From: Burkholderia diffusa
GTDB lineage: Bacteria > Pseudomonadota > Gammaproteobacteria > Burkholderiales > Burkholderiaceae
Reading direction: 5' to 3'
DNA: 59,338 nucleotides
Assembly: GCF_902499115.1 (NCBI RefSeq)
Contig: NZ_CABVPN010000038.1
Span: forward strand, 1-59,338
The position numbers were made by a program, and so were the translations under genes. Positions 6,008 to 14,749 of this stretch are shown one piece after another (the stretch's first letter is position 1; every line of letters begins with the position of its first letter). Below the pieces are notes generated by a model. That model ran no database searches, was not told the origin of the DNA, and saw nothing but the letters and a program-made list of their open reading frames with translations.

Positions 6008-8815
6008 TTACGCTCCGACCGATGCCCGCCGACCGGCGATCTGCTGCAGGTCCTCGACGATCTGCTTCTGCGACATCATGCTCAGGTCGATCACCTCGCG
6101 CGCCTGCGCGACGTAATACTCGAGCTGCTCGTCGCTGCGCGCGAGCGATTTCTCGAGCGCGGCCTCGATGCGCTGCAGGTGGTTCAGCAGCTTGTCGTTC
6201 GATTCGCCGAACACCTGCACGGCCGCACCGAACGCATCGCCGAGGCTCGCGACCTCGACCGCCCCCGCCGTGACCTGTGCGGCCACCGAATCGAGCTTGC
6301 GCGTTTCGGCATCGACGGTGTCGTTGAAGCGCGCGCCGACGCGGTCGAGCAGGTCGGCCGACGTGCTGACGAGCGCGTCGATCGCGGTGCGCTGTTCGGT
6401 CGACGCGTGGTTGACCGCGCCGAGCAGCGTCTCGAGCGTCGCGAGCAGGCGGCTGCGCTCGTCGAGCATCGCGGTGTCGCGCACCATGCTGTCGGACAGG
6501 CGCTGGCGCAGTTCGGCGACGACGTCGGCCGCGGCCTTCGGCGCTTCCGACGCGGCCTGCACGAGGCGCGAAATTTCGTTGATCGTGTCGCTCGCGTGCA
6601 CCTGCGCCTGGGCGGTGATGTCGTTCGCGGTGCGGGTCAGCGTGTCGCAGATGTCCTGCTGGCGCGCCGCGGCCTGTGCGCTCGTCTGCGCCCATTCGTC
6701 GCGCAGCGTGGCGGCCATCGCGGCCAGCGAGTCGTTCCATGCCGCCAGACGTGCTTCGTCGCGTGCGGCCAGCTGCGTTTGCAGGCTCGCGTGCGATTCG
6801 CGAATCGTCGACAGCAGGTCGGCCGAGCGTTGCTCGAACGTCGACGCTTGTGCCGTGAGATCGCGCGTCGTTTGTGCGAGCGCATCACAGATTTCCTGCT
6901 GGCGGCCTGCACTATGCACACCCGCACGCTGCCATTCGTCGCCGAGCTTCGCTGCCATCGCGGCCAGCGAATCGTTCCATGCCGCCAGACGCTCTTCGTC
7001 ACGCGCGGCCAGTTGCGTTTGCAGGCCCGTGTGCGCTTCGCGAATCGTCGACAGCAGGTCGGTCGAGCGTTGTTCGAACGTCGACGCTTGTGCCGTGAGA
7101 TCGCGCGTCGTTTGTGCGAGCGCATCACAGATTTCCTGCTGGCGGCCTGCGCTGTGCACGCCAGCACGCTGCCATTCGTCGCCGAGCTTCGCTGCCATCG
7201 CGACCAGCGAATCGTTCCATGCCGCCAGACGTTCTTCGTCACGCGCGGCCAGTTGCGTTTGCAGGCCCGTGTGCGATTCGCGAATCGTCGCGAGCAGGTC
7301 GGCCGAGCGTTGCTCGAACGTCGACGCTTGTGCCGTGAGATCGCGCGTCGTTTGCGCCAGCGCATCGCAGATTTCCTGCTGACGGCCCGCGCTGTGCACG
7401 CCCGCGCGCTGCCATTCGTCGCCGAGCTTCGCTGCCATCGCGGCCAGCGACGCATTCCACGCAGACAGGCGTTCCTCGTCGCGCGCGGCCAGTTGCGTTT
7501 GCAGCCCCGCATGCGACTCGCGCATCGCGGCGAGCGCCGCGCGCGAATGCCGCTCGAACGTCGCGGCGGCTTCGCCGAGCGCGTGCGCATGCTGGCCGGC
7601 CAGCGTCTCGCCGACCTGTTCCTGGCGCGCGAGCGCATCGCGCCACGCGTCGGACAGCCGGCTTTCGGTCGATTCGAGGCGCGTCGCGACGCCGTCGAGC
7701 AGGTCTGCCGAACGCTGCGCGAAGGTGTCGGTGAACTGGCCGAGCGTCGTCTGCAACTGCTGCGCGACTGCATCGCCCGCGCGGCGCTGCTCGTCGAGCG
7801 CGCGGTTCCAGACGGCCGTCACGTTCCCGGTGGTCTTCTCGAAACCGTCGGTCAGCCCGTCGAGCTGACGCTGCACCGCGCTCGTCACGGTGTCGCGCAG
7901 CGCGGCCATCTCCTGCGCAAGCCCCGTCATCGTCGCCGCGACGACCGGCTGCAGCGCGGCCCCGGCCACGCGCGCGCTCTCGGCGGCGCTTTCCTTCAGT
8001 GCGTCGCCGACGTTCGATGCCAGGCCGGCATACGCGCGCTCGGTCCGATCGAAGAACGTCTGCTGACTTTCGATCTGGCGATCGTGCAGCGCGACGCTGC
8101 GCGCCTCGAGCGTCGTCATCATCGTCTGCAACCGGTCGACCAGCGCCGGCATCACGTCGGCCTGGCGCTGCAGCAGCCGGAACGATTCGTCGCGCTGGTG
8201 CGCGGACGAATGCACGCGCAGCGTCGTCGCGATCTTCGCGTCGAGCTGCTGGCCCGCGTCGAGCCGTTCGCGGCGCACGAGCGCGGACAGCAGCCCGAGC
8301 ATCGCGGACGTCGCGACACCCGCGATCGACGTGCCGAACGCGAAGCCGAGACCCTTCACCGGCGCGATCAGCGAAGCCCGGATCGCGTCGAGGTCGGTCG
8401 CGCTTTCGAGCGCGGCGCCCGTGCCCTTCAGCGTCACGGCCATCCCGAGCAGCGTGCCGAGCATGCCGAGCAGCACGAGCAGGCCGACCAGATACGGCGT
8501 GAGCGACGGGCCCGGCAGCGCGACGCGCGCACCTTCGACGCGTGCCCGCACGGCACCGCGCAGGCCCGGGGGCAGCGTATCGAGCCACGCGTCGAGCGTC
8601 GCCGGGGGTTCGGTCAGGCCGGCCACCGCGCGCGACAGCGTGGCGGTGGCCTGCCGGTAGCGCCGCAGTTCCCACGCACCGGCGACGTAGCATGCGCCGA
8701 TCAGCAGGGTGACGGCCGTCGCGAGCGGGTTCGACGCGACATAGCCGATGCCGATCCAGCACACTGCGAGCAGACCGGCGATGAAGACAACGAGATCAAG
8801 ACGAATTCTGGACAT
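6008..8815 (-). CDS. DUF802 protein: MotA/ExbB-like head with very long coiled tail
   Basis: 935 residues. Predicted helices at about 8-27, 31-47, 106-127 and 152-180 give the four-helix plan of MotA/ExbB/ZorA. The third and fourth carry the family-like glycines and small residues (LLGMLGTLLGMAVTLK, GFAFGTSIAGVATSAMLGLL). About 750 residues of predicted coiled coil follow, rich in Ala, Gln, Glu and Arg. Part of the tail is four 80-residue repeats (STFEQRSADLL ... GDEWQRAGVHSAGRQQEICDALAQTT) encoded by 240-bp tandem DNA repeats. The ending is LEYYVAQAREVIDLSMMSQKQIVEDLQQI. The next gene supplies a MotB-like partner. A proton-driven motor with a cytosolic tail is inferred from architecture; the family is annotated only as DUF802. 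Confidence 0.8.
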   Translation of the reverse strand: MSRIRLDLVVFIAGLLAVCWIGIGYVASNPLATAVTLLIGACYVAGAWELRRYRQATATLSRAVAGLTEPPATLDAWLDTLPPGLRGAVRARVEGARVALPGPSLTPYLVGLLVLLGMLGTLLGMAVTLKGTGAALESATDLDAIRASLIAPVKGLGFAFGTSIAGVATSAMLGLLSALVRRERLDAGQQLDAKIATTLRVHSSAHQRDESFRLLQRQADVMPALVDRLQTMMTTLEARSVALHDRQIESQQTFFDRTERAYAGLASNVGDALKESAAESARVAGAALQPVVAATMTGLAQEMAALRDTVTSAVQRQLDGLTDGFEKTTGNVTAVWNRALDEQRRAGDAVAQQLQTTLGQFTDTFAQRSADLLDGVATRLESTESRLSDAWRDALARQEQVGETLAGQHAHALGEAAATFERHSRAALAAMRESHAGLQTQLAARDEERLSAWNASLAAMAAKLGDEWQRAGVHSAGRQQEICDALAQTTRDLTAQASTFEQRSADLLATIRESHTGLQTQLAARDEERLAAWNDSLVAMAAKLGDEWQRAGVHSAGRQQEICDALAQTTRDLTAQASTFEQRSTDLLSTIREAHTGLQTQLAARDEERLAAWNDSLAAMAAKLGDEWQRAGVHSAGRQQEICDALAQTTRDLTAQASTFEQRSADLLSTIRESHASLQTQLAARDEARLAAWNDSLAAMAATLRDEWAQTSAQAAARQQDICDTLTRTANDITAQAQVHASDTINEISRLVQAASEAPKAAADVVAELRQRLSDSMVRDTAMLDERSRLLATLETLLGAVNHASTEQRTAIDALVSTSADLLDRVGARFNDTVDAETRKLDSVAAQVTAGAVEVASLGDAFGAAVQVFGESNDKLLNHLQRIEAALEKSLARSDEQLEYYVAQAREVIDLSMMSQKQIVEDLQQIAGRRASVGA
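6601..7560 (-). repeat. Four 240-bp tandem repeats inside the DUF802 gene
   Basis: Units 6601-6840, 6841-7080, 7081-7320 and 7321-7560 align in register (for example GCCATTCGTCG recurs at 6691, 6931, 7171 and 7411). The middle copies are nearly identical at DNA level, while the first and last are diverged. Exactly 80 codons per unit keeps the frame, so gain or loss of a unit would only lengthen or shorten the coiled tail. Confidence 0.9.
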
Positions 8816-8825
8816 AGCGTAGGGA

Positions 8826-9569
8826 TTAGCAGGTACGAAGGGCCGCGAGCAGCCCGTCTACCGTTTGAAACCGGACTTCGAGTTCGGCGAGCAGGATGCT
8901 TTGCATCTCGTTGCGGAACGTGTCGAGCCACGTGCCGGGCACGATCGCCGCGGCGGGCGGGGCGTCGCCCTCGGCATCGGCCGCCGCTTGCGCGTCGGCC
9001 AGTGCCTGCCGTTCCGCGTCGCGCAGCCGCTCGAAGCGCGTACCGAGCAGCGCGGGCACGGCGGACAGCAGGCTGCGCTCGCGCGCGCCGAGCACGCGCT
9101 CCATGATCGCGTCGAGCGTCGCGAGCCGCGCCATCCCGGACGAGCGCGCGGCGACCGCGACCCGCAAGCGGCCGCGCAACTGGCCGATCGCGGTCTCCAT
9201 TTCCTGCTGGAGCGACAGACAGCTCTGGCGGAAATCCGCGAAGTCGGCCGTGTCGGCGGACGGCGGCGGCAACTCGCCGGGACGCCGCCGCGTGCGCGGG
9301 CGGAGGGCGGCCGTGATCGCCTGCGCGAGGTCGTGGCGCACGCGCGCGCAGTCACGCTCCGCGTCGTAACCACGCACGCCGGCCGCGACGCCTGGCGGGC
9401 TCGCATTCAGCGCGGACGACAGCGTGATCGCGTCGGTCCAGCCGAGCCACTGGCTCAGGCGGTCCGACAGCGTCAGCCGGGATTCCGCGACGTCGGCATC
9501 GGTCAGGCGCGCGAGCAGCCGGACGAGCGTCGGGCCGCTCAGTGCCGGGCGCGGGGGTGCTTGCACCAT
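8826..9569 (-). CDS. DUF3348 family protein, first gene of motor-like operon
   Basis: 247 residues from ATG 9569 (MVQAPPRPALSGPTLVRLLARL). The frame is open upstream, but that extension is arginine-rich shadow sequence and the family starts here. It has no membrane segment. N-terminal features are LSGPTLVRLLARLTDADVAESRLTLSDRLSQWLGWTDAITLSSALN; the C-terminal part is helical. DUF3348 genes head the DUF802/OmpA/DUF2894 operon in Burkholderia, as here; the gap to DUF802 is 10 bp. The molecular role is unknown; a cytosolic regulator or partner of the membrane complex is plausible. Confidence 0.75.
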   Translation of the reverse strand: MVQAPPRPALSGPTLVRLLARLTDADVAESRLTLSDRLSQWLGWTDAITLSSALNASPPGVAAGVRGYDAERDCARVRHDLAQAITAALRPRTRRRPGELPPPSADTADFADFRQSCLSLQQEMETAIGQLRGRLRVAVAARSSGMARLATLDAIMERVLGARERSLLSAVPALLGTRFERLRDAERQALADAQAAADAEGDAPPAAAIVPGTWLDTFRNEMQSILLAELEVRFQTVDGLLAALRTC

Positions 9570-10029
9570 GCTGCAAACCGTCAAAAAAGGCAGCAGTTTA
9601 CACGTCGTCGGGAGGTCGACCGCCAGAATCGCGGAAGCGGCTCGGCCCGGTACGCCGCGCAACCGGCGCGAACGCCCGCAGCACAAGGCTCGCGGGCCGA
9701 TCGCCGGGGTTTCCCGGTGCGCCGGCGCGGCGCCGGCCACGCATCCGGACGCCTTCCGAAGCCCCAGGCGGGCGCCGGTTCACGCCAGACATCCTGTTCG
9801 CCCGCATACGATTCCGTCACGGACGTGCGGTACCATCGCGACACCCGCCGCGCGATTCGCACCCGATTCGCGCCCGATGCGGGCCCGCGCCGCCCTGCAG
9901 CCGGCGCGCGGGCCGCCCGCACCATGGATATCCGGCCGATATCCGCGGGACGCAGGCGGCGCCCCGGGAGACCGGCGCCGCCGCCCATGACAACGACTGA
10001 TAACAGACGGGCCTGCCCGACCGCTCACG
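9570..10029. other. Divergent intergenic region, 460 bp
   Basis: It lies between the divergently transcribed DUF3348 operon and the gene at 10030. It must hold promoters for both. A perfect 19-bp dyad is at 9926-9944. No gene with a credible ribosome site was found. Confidence 0.5.
9926..9944. promoter_or_regulatory. Perfect dyad upstream of gene at 10030
   Basis: GGATATC - CGGCC - GATATCC: seven-base arms, five-base spacer, ending 85 bp before the downstream start codon. Candidate operator; no cognate regulator can be named. Confidence 0.35.
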
Positions 10030-11241
10030 ATGCTTTCCGACTTCGTCGCGCGCCTGCGCGAGCGCTTCAGCAAACCGCCTACCCGGCAGGACTTCGCCGA
10101 CCGCCTGATCGCCGCGCTGCGCGCGACCGGCGACACGCGCGAGTGGCTTCACGAGGACGACAAGGGCCGTCTCGTGCAAGCGGATGTCCCGTCGAACATC
10201 ATCAACCTGCACAACCTGTTCCGCGACTATGCGGACGCGAAGCCGGCCGAGCGCGAAGCGACGCTGCAGCGCCAGGCGAGCGCGATGATGCAGCACGAGA
10301 TTCCGGCGAACTTCGCGGACGTCCGCGCACGGCTGCGCCCCGTGATCCGCAGCGCGACCGAGCGCGGCACGGTCGCGCTGCAGCTCGCCGGACAGCCCGC
10401 CGCGTCGGAAGTCGCGTTCCGGACGCTGTGCGAGAACCTCGAGATCGGCATCGCGTACGACGGCGAATTCAGCGTCGCGCGGCTGACGAGCGCGCGGCTC
10501 GCCGAATGGGGTGTCAGCTTCGACGACGCATGCGACATCGCGATCGACAACCTGCGCGGTGCGTCGTCGGCGCCGTGGGCCGCGTTGCGCGACGGCGTGT
10601 TCGTTTCGCAGTTCGGCGACTACTACGACGCGGCGCGGCTCTTGCTGACCGACTTGCTGCACCGCCAGCCGATCTCCGGCGCGCCGGTGGTGATGGCGCC
10701 GAACCGGGCCGTGCTGCTGCTCACCGGCGACCGCAACGCGGCCGGGCTCGCGACGATGGTCGAACTCGCGGAACAGGCGCGCGCGCAGCCGCGTCCCCTG
10801 CCGCCGCTGATGCTGCGCTGGGACGGCGCCGCGTGGCGGAATTTCGTCCCGGCAGGGCTGGAAGCGAAGCTGCACGCGCTGCGCGTGGACGAACTCGCGG
10901 GCGACTATCAGGATCAGCGGACGCTGCTGGACGATCTGCACAAGCGGGACGGCACCGACGTCTTCGTGGCGTCGTACACCGTGTACCGGCGGCAGAACGG
11001 CGAGCTGTTCAGCGTCGGCGTGTGGAGCGACGGCGTGCCGACGCTGCTGCCCGAGACGGACATCGTCGTGCTCTATCGTGAAGCGACGCGGCAGTCGGCC
11101 CACGTGCCGATGGCCGCGCTGCGGGACGCATGCGGCGACCTGATGACGGCCACCGCGCACCGGCCGGTGCGGTATGAAGTGACGGCGTTTCCGGATGACG
11201 CGCGGTTCGCGGCGCTGCTCGAACGATTTCCGGCGGTGTGA
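10030..11241 (+). CDS. Conserved hypothetical protein, possibly DUF1444-like
   Basis: 403 residues, soluble, no signal peptide. Visible features are an N-terminal helical region with RQDFADRLIAALRATGD and SNIINLHNLFRDYADAKP, and a central segment ending VVMAPNRAVLLLTGDRNAAGLATMVELAE, which resembles the 'P-N-R-x-x-L-L-T-G' stretch of DUF1444/YtpQ-type proteins. This assignment is from pattern memory and is weak. It is divergent from the DUF3348 operon and monocistronic; a GC hairpin follows directly after the stop codon. No function is proposed. Confidence 0.6.
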   Translation: MLSDFVARLRERFSKPPTRQDFADRLIAALRATGDTREWLHEDDKGRLVQADVPSNIINLHNLFRDYADAKPAEREATLQRQASAMMQHEIPANFADVRARLRPVIRSATERGTVALQLAGQPAASEVAFRTLCENLEIGIAYDGEFSVARLTSARLAEWGVSFDDACDIAIDNLRGASSAPWAALRDGVFVSQFGDYYDAARLLLTDLLHRQPISGAPVVMAPNRAVLLLTGDRNAAGLATMVELAEQARAQPRPLPPLMLRWDGAAWRNFVPAGLEAKLHALRVDELAGDYQDQRTLLDDLHKRDGTDVFVASYTVYRRQNGELFSVGVWSDGVPTLLPETDIVVLYREATRQSAHVPMAALRDACGDLMTATAHRPVRYEVTAFPDDARFAALLERFPAV

Positions 11242-11258
11242 CGCGCGCTTGGCGCGCG
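11242..11258 (+). terminator. GC hairpin directly after stop codon
   Basis: CGCGCGC - TTG - GCGCGCG starts on the base after the stop codon of the 10030 gene. It is a stable seven-pair stem without a T-run, in a convergent gap, so it is a candidate terminator. Confidence 0.4.
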
Positions 11259-11380
11259 CAGGGCGCGGTGATTCGGGGCCGTGGCTGCGCCCGCCACGCC
11301 ATGTGCCGGAATGAGCGGCCGTGGCGGCATGCCTGTCAGGAATGCAACGGCGGCGCGCCCCCCGGCGACACCGCCTGCCG

Positions 11381-12019
11381 TCAGATCCCCGCCTTCGGCG
11401 CGTTCAGGATCAGCCGCAGGCCGAGCAGCGTGATCGCGCCGGCCGCGACGCGGTCGACCCACTTCTTCGCGCGCAGGTAGAGTTCGCGCGGCCGGCGGGT
11501 CGAGAAGCACAGCGCGACGATCGTGTACCAGCCGAATTCGACGCCGAACACGAGCGGCGGCAGCGCCAGGTAGCACCAGAGCGGCGGATGCTGCGGCAAC
11601 AGCGCCGCGAAGATGCTGCCGTACCAGATTGCCGTCTTCGGGTTGCTGAGCTGGGTCGTGAGGCCGATCCAGAACGACTTGCGCGCGCTGCCGGCGACGA
11701 CGGCCTGCGCATCTTCCATCGCGATCGGCCTGTCGGCGCCGCGCCAGATCTTCGACGCCATGTAGATCAGGTAGGCGCCGCCCGCCAGCTTGAGTCCCAC
11801 GTACAGCCATTCGACGGCCTGCAGCAGCGTGTAGAGCCCGGCCAGCGCGACGCCGCCGAACGCGATCCCGCCGACGCCCATGCCGAGCGCGGTCGCCAGC
11901 CCGTCGCGGCGCGACAGCCCGATCGAATTGCGGGCGACCAGCACGAAACTCGGGCCCGGAATCATCGCGCCAAGCCACAGCGCGGCCAGAATGGCGAGTA
12001 CGGCAGCCGATGCAGTCAT
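11381..12019 (-). CDS. LysE/RhtB family amino-acid exporter
   Basis: 212 residues, six predicted helices, full length for the family. The family signature is at the N-terminus (LWLGAMIPGPSFVLVARNSIGLSRRDGLATALG), with QLSNPKTAIWYGSIFAALLP in the central loop. Members expel amino acids such as lysine, arginine, threonine or homoserine lactones across the inner membrane. ATG 12019 follows AGGAGACTTCG, so it is chosen over the longer open frame reaching 12157. It is divergent from the GNAT gene at 12172. The substrate cannot be inferred from the sequence. Confidence 0.85.
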   Translation of the reverse strand: MTASAAVLAILAALWLGAMIPGPSFVLVARNSIGLSRRDGLATALGMGVGGIAFGGVALAGLYTLLQAVEWLYVGLKLAGGAYLIYMASKIWRGADRPIAMEDAQAVVAGSARKSFWIGLTTQLSNPKTAIWYGSIFAALLPQHPPLWCYLALPPLVFGVEFGWYTIVALCFSTRRPRELYLRAKKWVDRVAAGAITLLGLRLILNAPKAGI

Positions 12020-12171
12020 CGAAGTCTCCTTGATCAGCGACGCCGAAGCGCCGGCGCCTGCGTGTCGATTCCCGACGGTGAAGTCGACGATTCTGGCACG
12101 CTTCGCGGGCCGCCGGAAGCATCCGCGCACTGCTATGCTGGGTGCCGTTCCCGCCATCGCGCCACGCCCCC

Positions 12172-12636
12172 ATGATCGAGATTCGCGCCGCCCGCTATCC
12201 CGACGATGCCGCCGTCGTGGAAGCGATATTCCGCGAGTACATCGCGAGCCCCACGGTCAGCCTCGCGTTCCAGGACTATGAGCCCGAACTCGCCGCGCTG
12301 CCGGGCAAATACGCGGCGCCGCGCGGGCAATTGCTGCTCGCGTGGCGCGCCGGGCGCGTGGTCGGCTGCGCGGCGTTTCGCGAAATCGACGCGACGACGT
12401 GCGAGATGAAGCGCGTATACGTGCGTCCCGAAGCGCGCGGGCTGAACGTCGGCCGCCAGCTCGTCGAGCGGCTGCGGTGCGACGCGAAGGCGGCCGGTTA
12501 TGCGCGGATGTGTCTCGACGTGCTGCCGGAATTCGTCGCCGCAAGGCAACTGTATGGTTCGCTCGGCTTCACGCCGGCACCGCCCGTTGCGTTCAATCCG
12601 GTGCCCGGCACCGAGTTTCTCGGGCGGGATCTGTGA
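12172..12636 (+). CDS. GNAT family N-acetyltransferase
   Basis: 154 residues, typical GNAT size. Central strand VVGCAAFREIDATTCEMKRVYVRPEARGLNVGRQLVERL contains the acetyl-CoA loop (R-x-x-G-x-N/G-x-G-R). The C-terminal LDVLPEFVAARQLYGSLGFTPAPPVAFNPVPGTEF matches the end of the fold. It transfers an acetyl group to an unidentified small molecule or peptide amine. ATG 12172 (MIEIRAARYPDDA) is preferred to the in-frame ATG ten codons upstream because the fold begins there. Its stop codon overlaps the next start (TGATG), so the two genes are probably co-translated. Confidence 0.85.
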   Translation: MIEIRAARYPDDAAVVEAIFREYIASPTVSLAFQDYEPELAALPGKYAAPRGQLLLAWRAGRVVGCAAFREIDATTCEMKRVYVRPEARGLNVGRQLVERLRCDAKAAGYARMCLDVLPEFVAARQLYGSLGFTPAPPVAFNPVPGTEFLGRDL

Positions 12637-13211
12637 TGGGCACGACCGCGCACCGAGCCCTCCTCGCGCTGCTCGCCGCGCTGTCGTCCGGCGCACGGGC
12701 CGACGGCCTGCCGCAATCCATCGCGACGCAACTGCCGTCCGGCTACCAACCGTTCGTCGCGCAGGCAGGGCCGGACCTCGGCGACGGAAGGCGCAGCTTT
12801 CTCGTCGTCGTGCATCGCGCGGCCGATTCGCGCGGGCAGCCGTCGCCCCGCCCGCTGCTGATCTTCGAGGAGCGGCCCGATCACGCGTACCGGCTCGCCG
12901 CGCGCAACGACCACGTGGTCCTGCGCGCGAACGAAGGCGGCCAGTGCGATCCGTTCGATCCCGAAGACGCCGCCGACAGCGGCCTCTCGGTGAAAGGCCG
13001 CTATTTCACCGTGCAGAACTTCGTCGCGTGCGGGCAGCACTGGAGCGACTACGTGACGTTTCGCTACGACCCGCGCACCCACGGCTGGCTGTTCTCCAGC
13101 GAGATCTACACCGAATCGTTTCCGCTCGACGACAAGCCCGACGAAGTCACCGTCATGCGCGCCGATGCGCACCGGCCGGTGACGTTCGGCCAATGGCGGC
13201 GCAAGGACTGA
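12636..13211 (+). CDS. Predicted periplasmic protein of unknown function
   Basis: 191 residues with an N-terminal signal peptide (HRALLALLAALSSGARA, cleavage near residue 23). The mature part is beta-rich and polar: SFLVVVHRAADSRG, RPLLIFEERPDHAYRLAARNDHVVLRANEGG, GLSVKGRYFTVQNFVACGQHW, YVTFRYDPRTHGWLFSSEI. Two Cys (in GGQCDP and VACGQ) could form a disulfide. I do not recognise the family. Its start codon overlaps the GNAT stop by one base, indicating a two-gene operon. Confidence 0.7.
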   Translation: MGTTAHRALLALLAALSSGARADGLPQSIATQLPSGYQPFVAQAGPDLGDGRRSFLVVVHRAADSRGQPSPRPLLIFEERPDHAYRLAARNDHVVLRANEGGQCDPFDPEDAADSGLSVKGRYFTVQNFVACGQHWSDYVTFRYDPRTHGWLFSSEIYTESFPLDDKPDEVTVMRADAHRPVTFGQWRRKD

Positions 13212-13372
13212 AAAACCGTGGGCGAACGAGGCTCCGCCGCTTGCATCGACGCAACTCGCCTCCCCCCGCCAACCGGTCTACCATAAGCGCTCGTCGCCGT
13301 TCGGGCGCGCGCCGACGCGGCATGCGTCTTGCGCGCCACCCTTCCCACGTTGAACCAGCGCAGGAGGACGTC

Positions 13373-14749
13373 ATGACGCAACACTTCGACGCGATCGTCA
13401 TCGGCACGGGCCAGGCCGGTCCACCGCTCGCCGCGCGGCTCGCGGGCGCCGGCATGAAAGTCGCGGTCGTCGAGCGCGGCCGCTTCGGCGGCACCTGCGT
13501 GAACACCGGCTGCATTCCGACCAAGACGCTGATCGCGAGCGCGTACGCGGCGCAGCTTGCGCGTCGTGCGGCCGAATACGGCGTGTCGGTCGGCACCGTC
13601 AGCGTCGACATGAAGGCCGTGAAGGCGCGCAAGGACCAGATTTCCGGCCGCTCGAACCACGGCGTCGAGCAATGGGTGCGGGGGCTCGACAACACCACCG
13701 TGTTTCAGGGTCATGCCCGATTCGAGCGGGCGAACGCGGTACGCGTCGGCGACGAAGTGCTCGAAGCCGGCCGCATCTTCATCAACGTCGGCGGGCGCGC
13801 GCAAATCCCGCCGATGCCGGGCCTCGACTCGGTGCCATACCTGACCAACTCGACGATGATGGACGTCGACTTCCTGCCCGAGCATCTCGTGATCGTCGGC
13901 GGCAGCTACGTCGGGCTCGAATTCGGTCAGATGTACCGCCGCTTCGGCGCGCAGGTCACGATCGTCGAGAAAGGGTCGCGCCTGATCCGTCGCGAGGACG
14001 AGGACGTCTCGCAGGCCGTGCACGAGATTCTCGCGAACGAAGGCATCGACGTGCAGCTCGATGCGAACTGCCTGACCGCGCGGCGCGACGGCGACGGCGT
14101 CGTGGTCGGCCTCGACTGCACGGGCGGCCGCCGCGAGGTCGCGGGCTCGCACCTGCTGCTCGCGGTCGGCCGCGTGCCGAACACCGACGATCTCGGGCTC
14201 GAGCAGGCAGGCGTCGCGGTCGACGCGCGCGGCTACATCACGGTCGACGACCAGCTGCGCACCAACGTGCCCGGCATCTGGGCGCTCGGCGACTGCAACG
14301 GGCGCGGCGCATTCACGCACACCGCGTACAACGACTACGAAATCGTCGCGGCCAACCTGCTCGACGACGATCCGCGCAAGGTGTCCGACCGCATCACCGC
14401 GTACGCGATGTACATCGACCCGCCGCTCGGCCGCGTCGGCATGACGCTAGCGGAAGCGAGGCAGACCGGCCGCCGGCTGCTGGTGGGCACGCGGCCGATG
14501 ACGCGGGTCGGCCGCGCGGTCGAAAAAGGCGAGAGCCAGGGCTTCATGAAGGTGATCGTCGACGCGGACAACCACGCGATCCTGGGCGCGTCGATCCTCG
14601 GCGTGACGGGCGACGAAGTCGTGCACGGGTTGCTGGACGTGATGGCCGCCGGCGCACCGTATACGACGATCAGCCGCGCGATGCACATTCACCCGACCGT
14701 GTCGGAGCTCGTGCCGACGCTGCTGCAGGACCTGCATCCGGTCGAATGA
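13373..14749 (+). CDS. Mercuric-reductase-like FAD/NAD(P) disulfide oxidoreductase
   Basis: 458 residues. N-terminal FAD-binding GTGQAGPPLAARLAGAGMKVAVVE, redox pair GGTCVNTGCIPTK (Cys-x4-Cys, near residues 43-48), NAD(P) loop VIVGGSYVGLEFGQMYRRFG, second FAD motif GIWALGDCNGRGAFTHTAYND, and a C-terminal dimerisation domain with the HxxxxE-type motif HIHPTVSELVPTL. This is the class I disulfide reductase plan (lipoamide dehydrogenase, glutathione reductase, MerA). The extra C-terminal Cys pair and N-terminal heavy-metal domain of true MerA are absent, and no mer genes are near, so the disulfide substrate is unknown. ATG 13373 follows CAGGAGGACG. The open frame extends to 12500 but is only shadow there. 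Confidence 0.85.
   Translation: MTQHFDAIVIGTGQAGPPLAARLAGAGMKVAVVERGRFGGTCVNTGCIPTKTLIASAYAAQLARRAAEYGVSVGTVSVDMKAVKARKDQISGRSNHGVEQWVRGLDNTTVFQGHARFERANAVRVGDEVLEAGRIFINVGGRAQIPPMPGLDSVPYLTNSTMMDVDFLPEHLVIVGGSYVGLEFGQMYRRFGAQVTIVEKGSRLIRREDEDVSQAVHEILANEGIDVQLDANCLTARRDGDGVVVGLDCTGGRREVAGSHLLLAVGRVPNTDDLGLEQAGVAVDARGYITVDDQLRTNVPGIWALGDCNGRGAFTHTAYNDYEIVAANLLDDDPRKVSDRITAYAMYIDPPLGRVGMTLAEARQTGRRLLVGTRPMTRVGRAVEKGESQGFMKVIVDADNHAILGASILGVTGDEVVHGLLDVMAAGAPYTTISRAMHIHPTVSELVPTLLQDLHPVE

Noticed and set aside
5120..9106. 1328-codon open frame on the plus strand across the motor operon
   Set aside because: It is antisense to four real genes, very rich in Arg/His/Ala, with no ribosome site or recognisable domain; in this GC-rich DNA such long shadow frames are expected.
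4728..9569. Complete Zorya defence system
   Set aside because: Only the motor pair resembles ZorAB; no ZorC, helicase ZorD or nuclease ZorE gene is present, so the known system cannot be called.
12500..13372. N-terminal fusion domain on the mercuric-reductase-like protein
   Set aside because: The open frame upstream of 13373 runs through the periplasmic-protein gene in another frame and is Arg-rich shadow; a good ribosome site marks the real start.
13373..14749. Mercury resistance (merA)
   Set aside because: The protein lacks the heavy-metal domain and the C-terminal vicinal Cys pair, and there are no merR, merT or merP genes.
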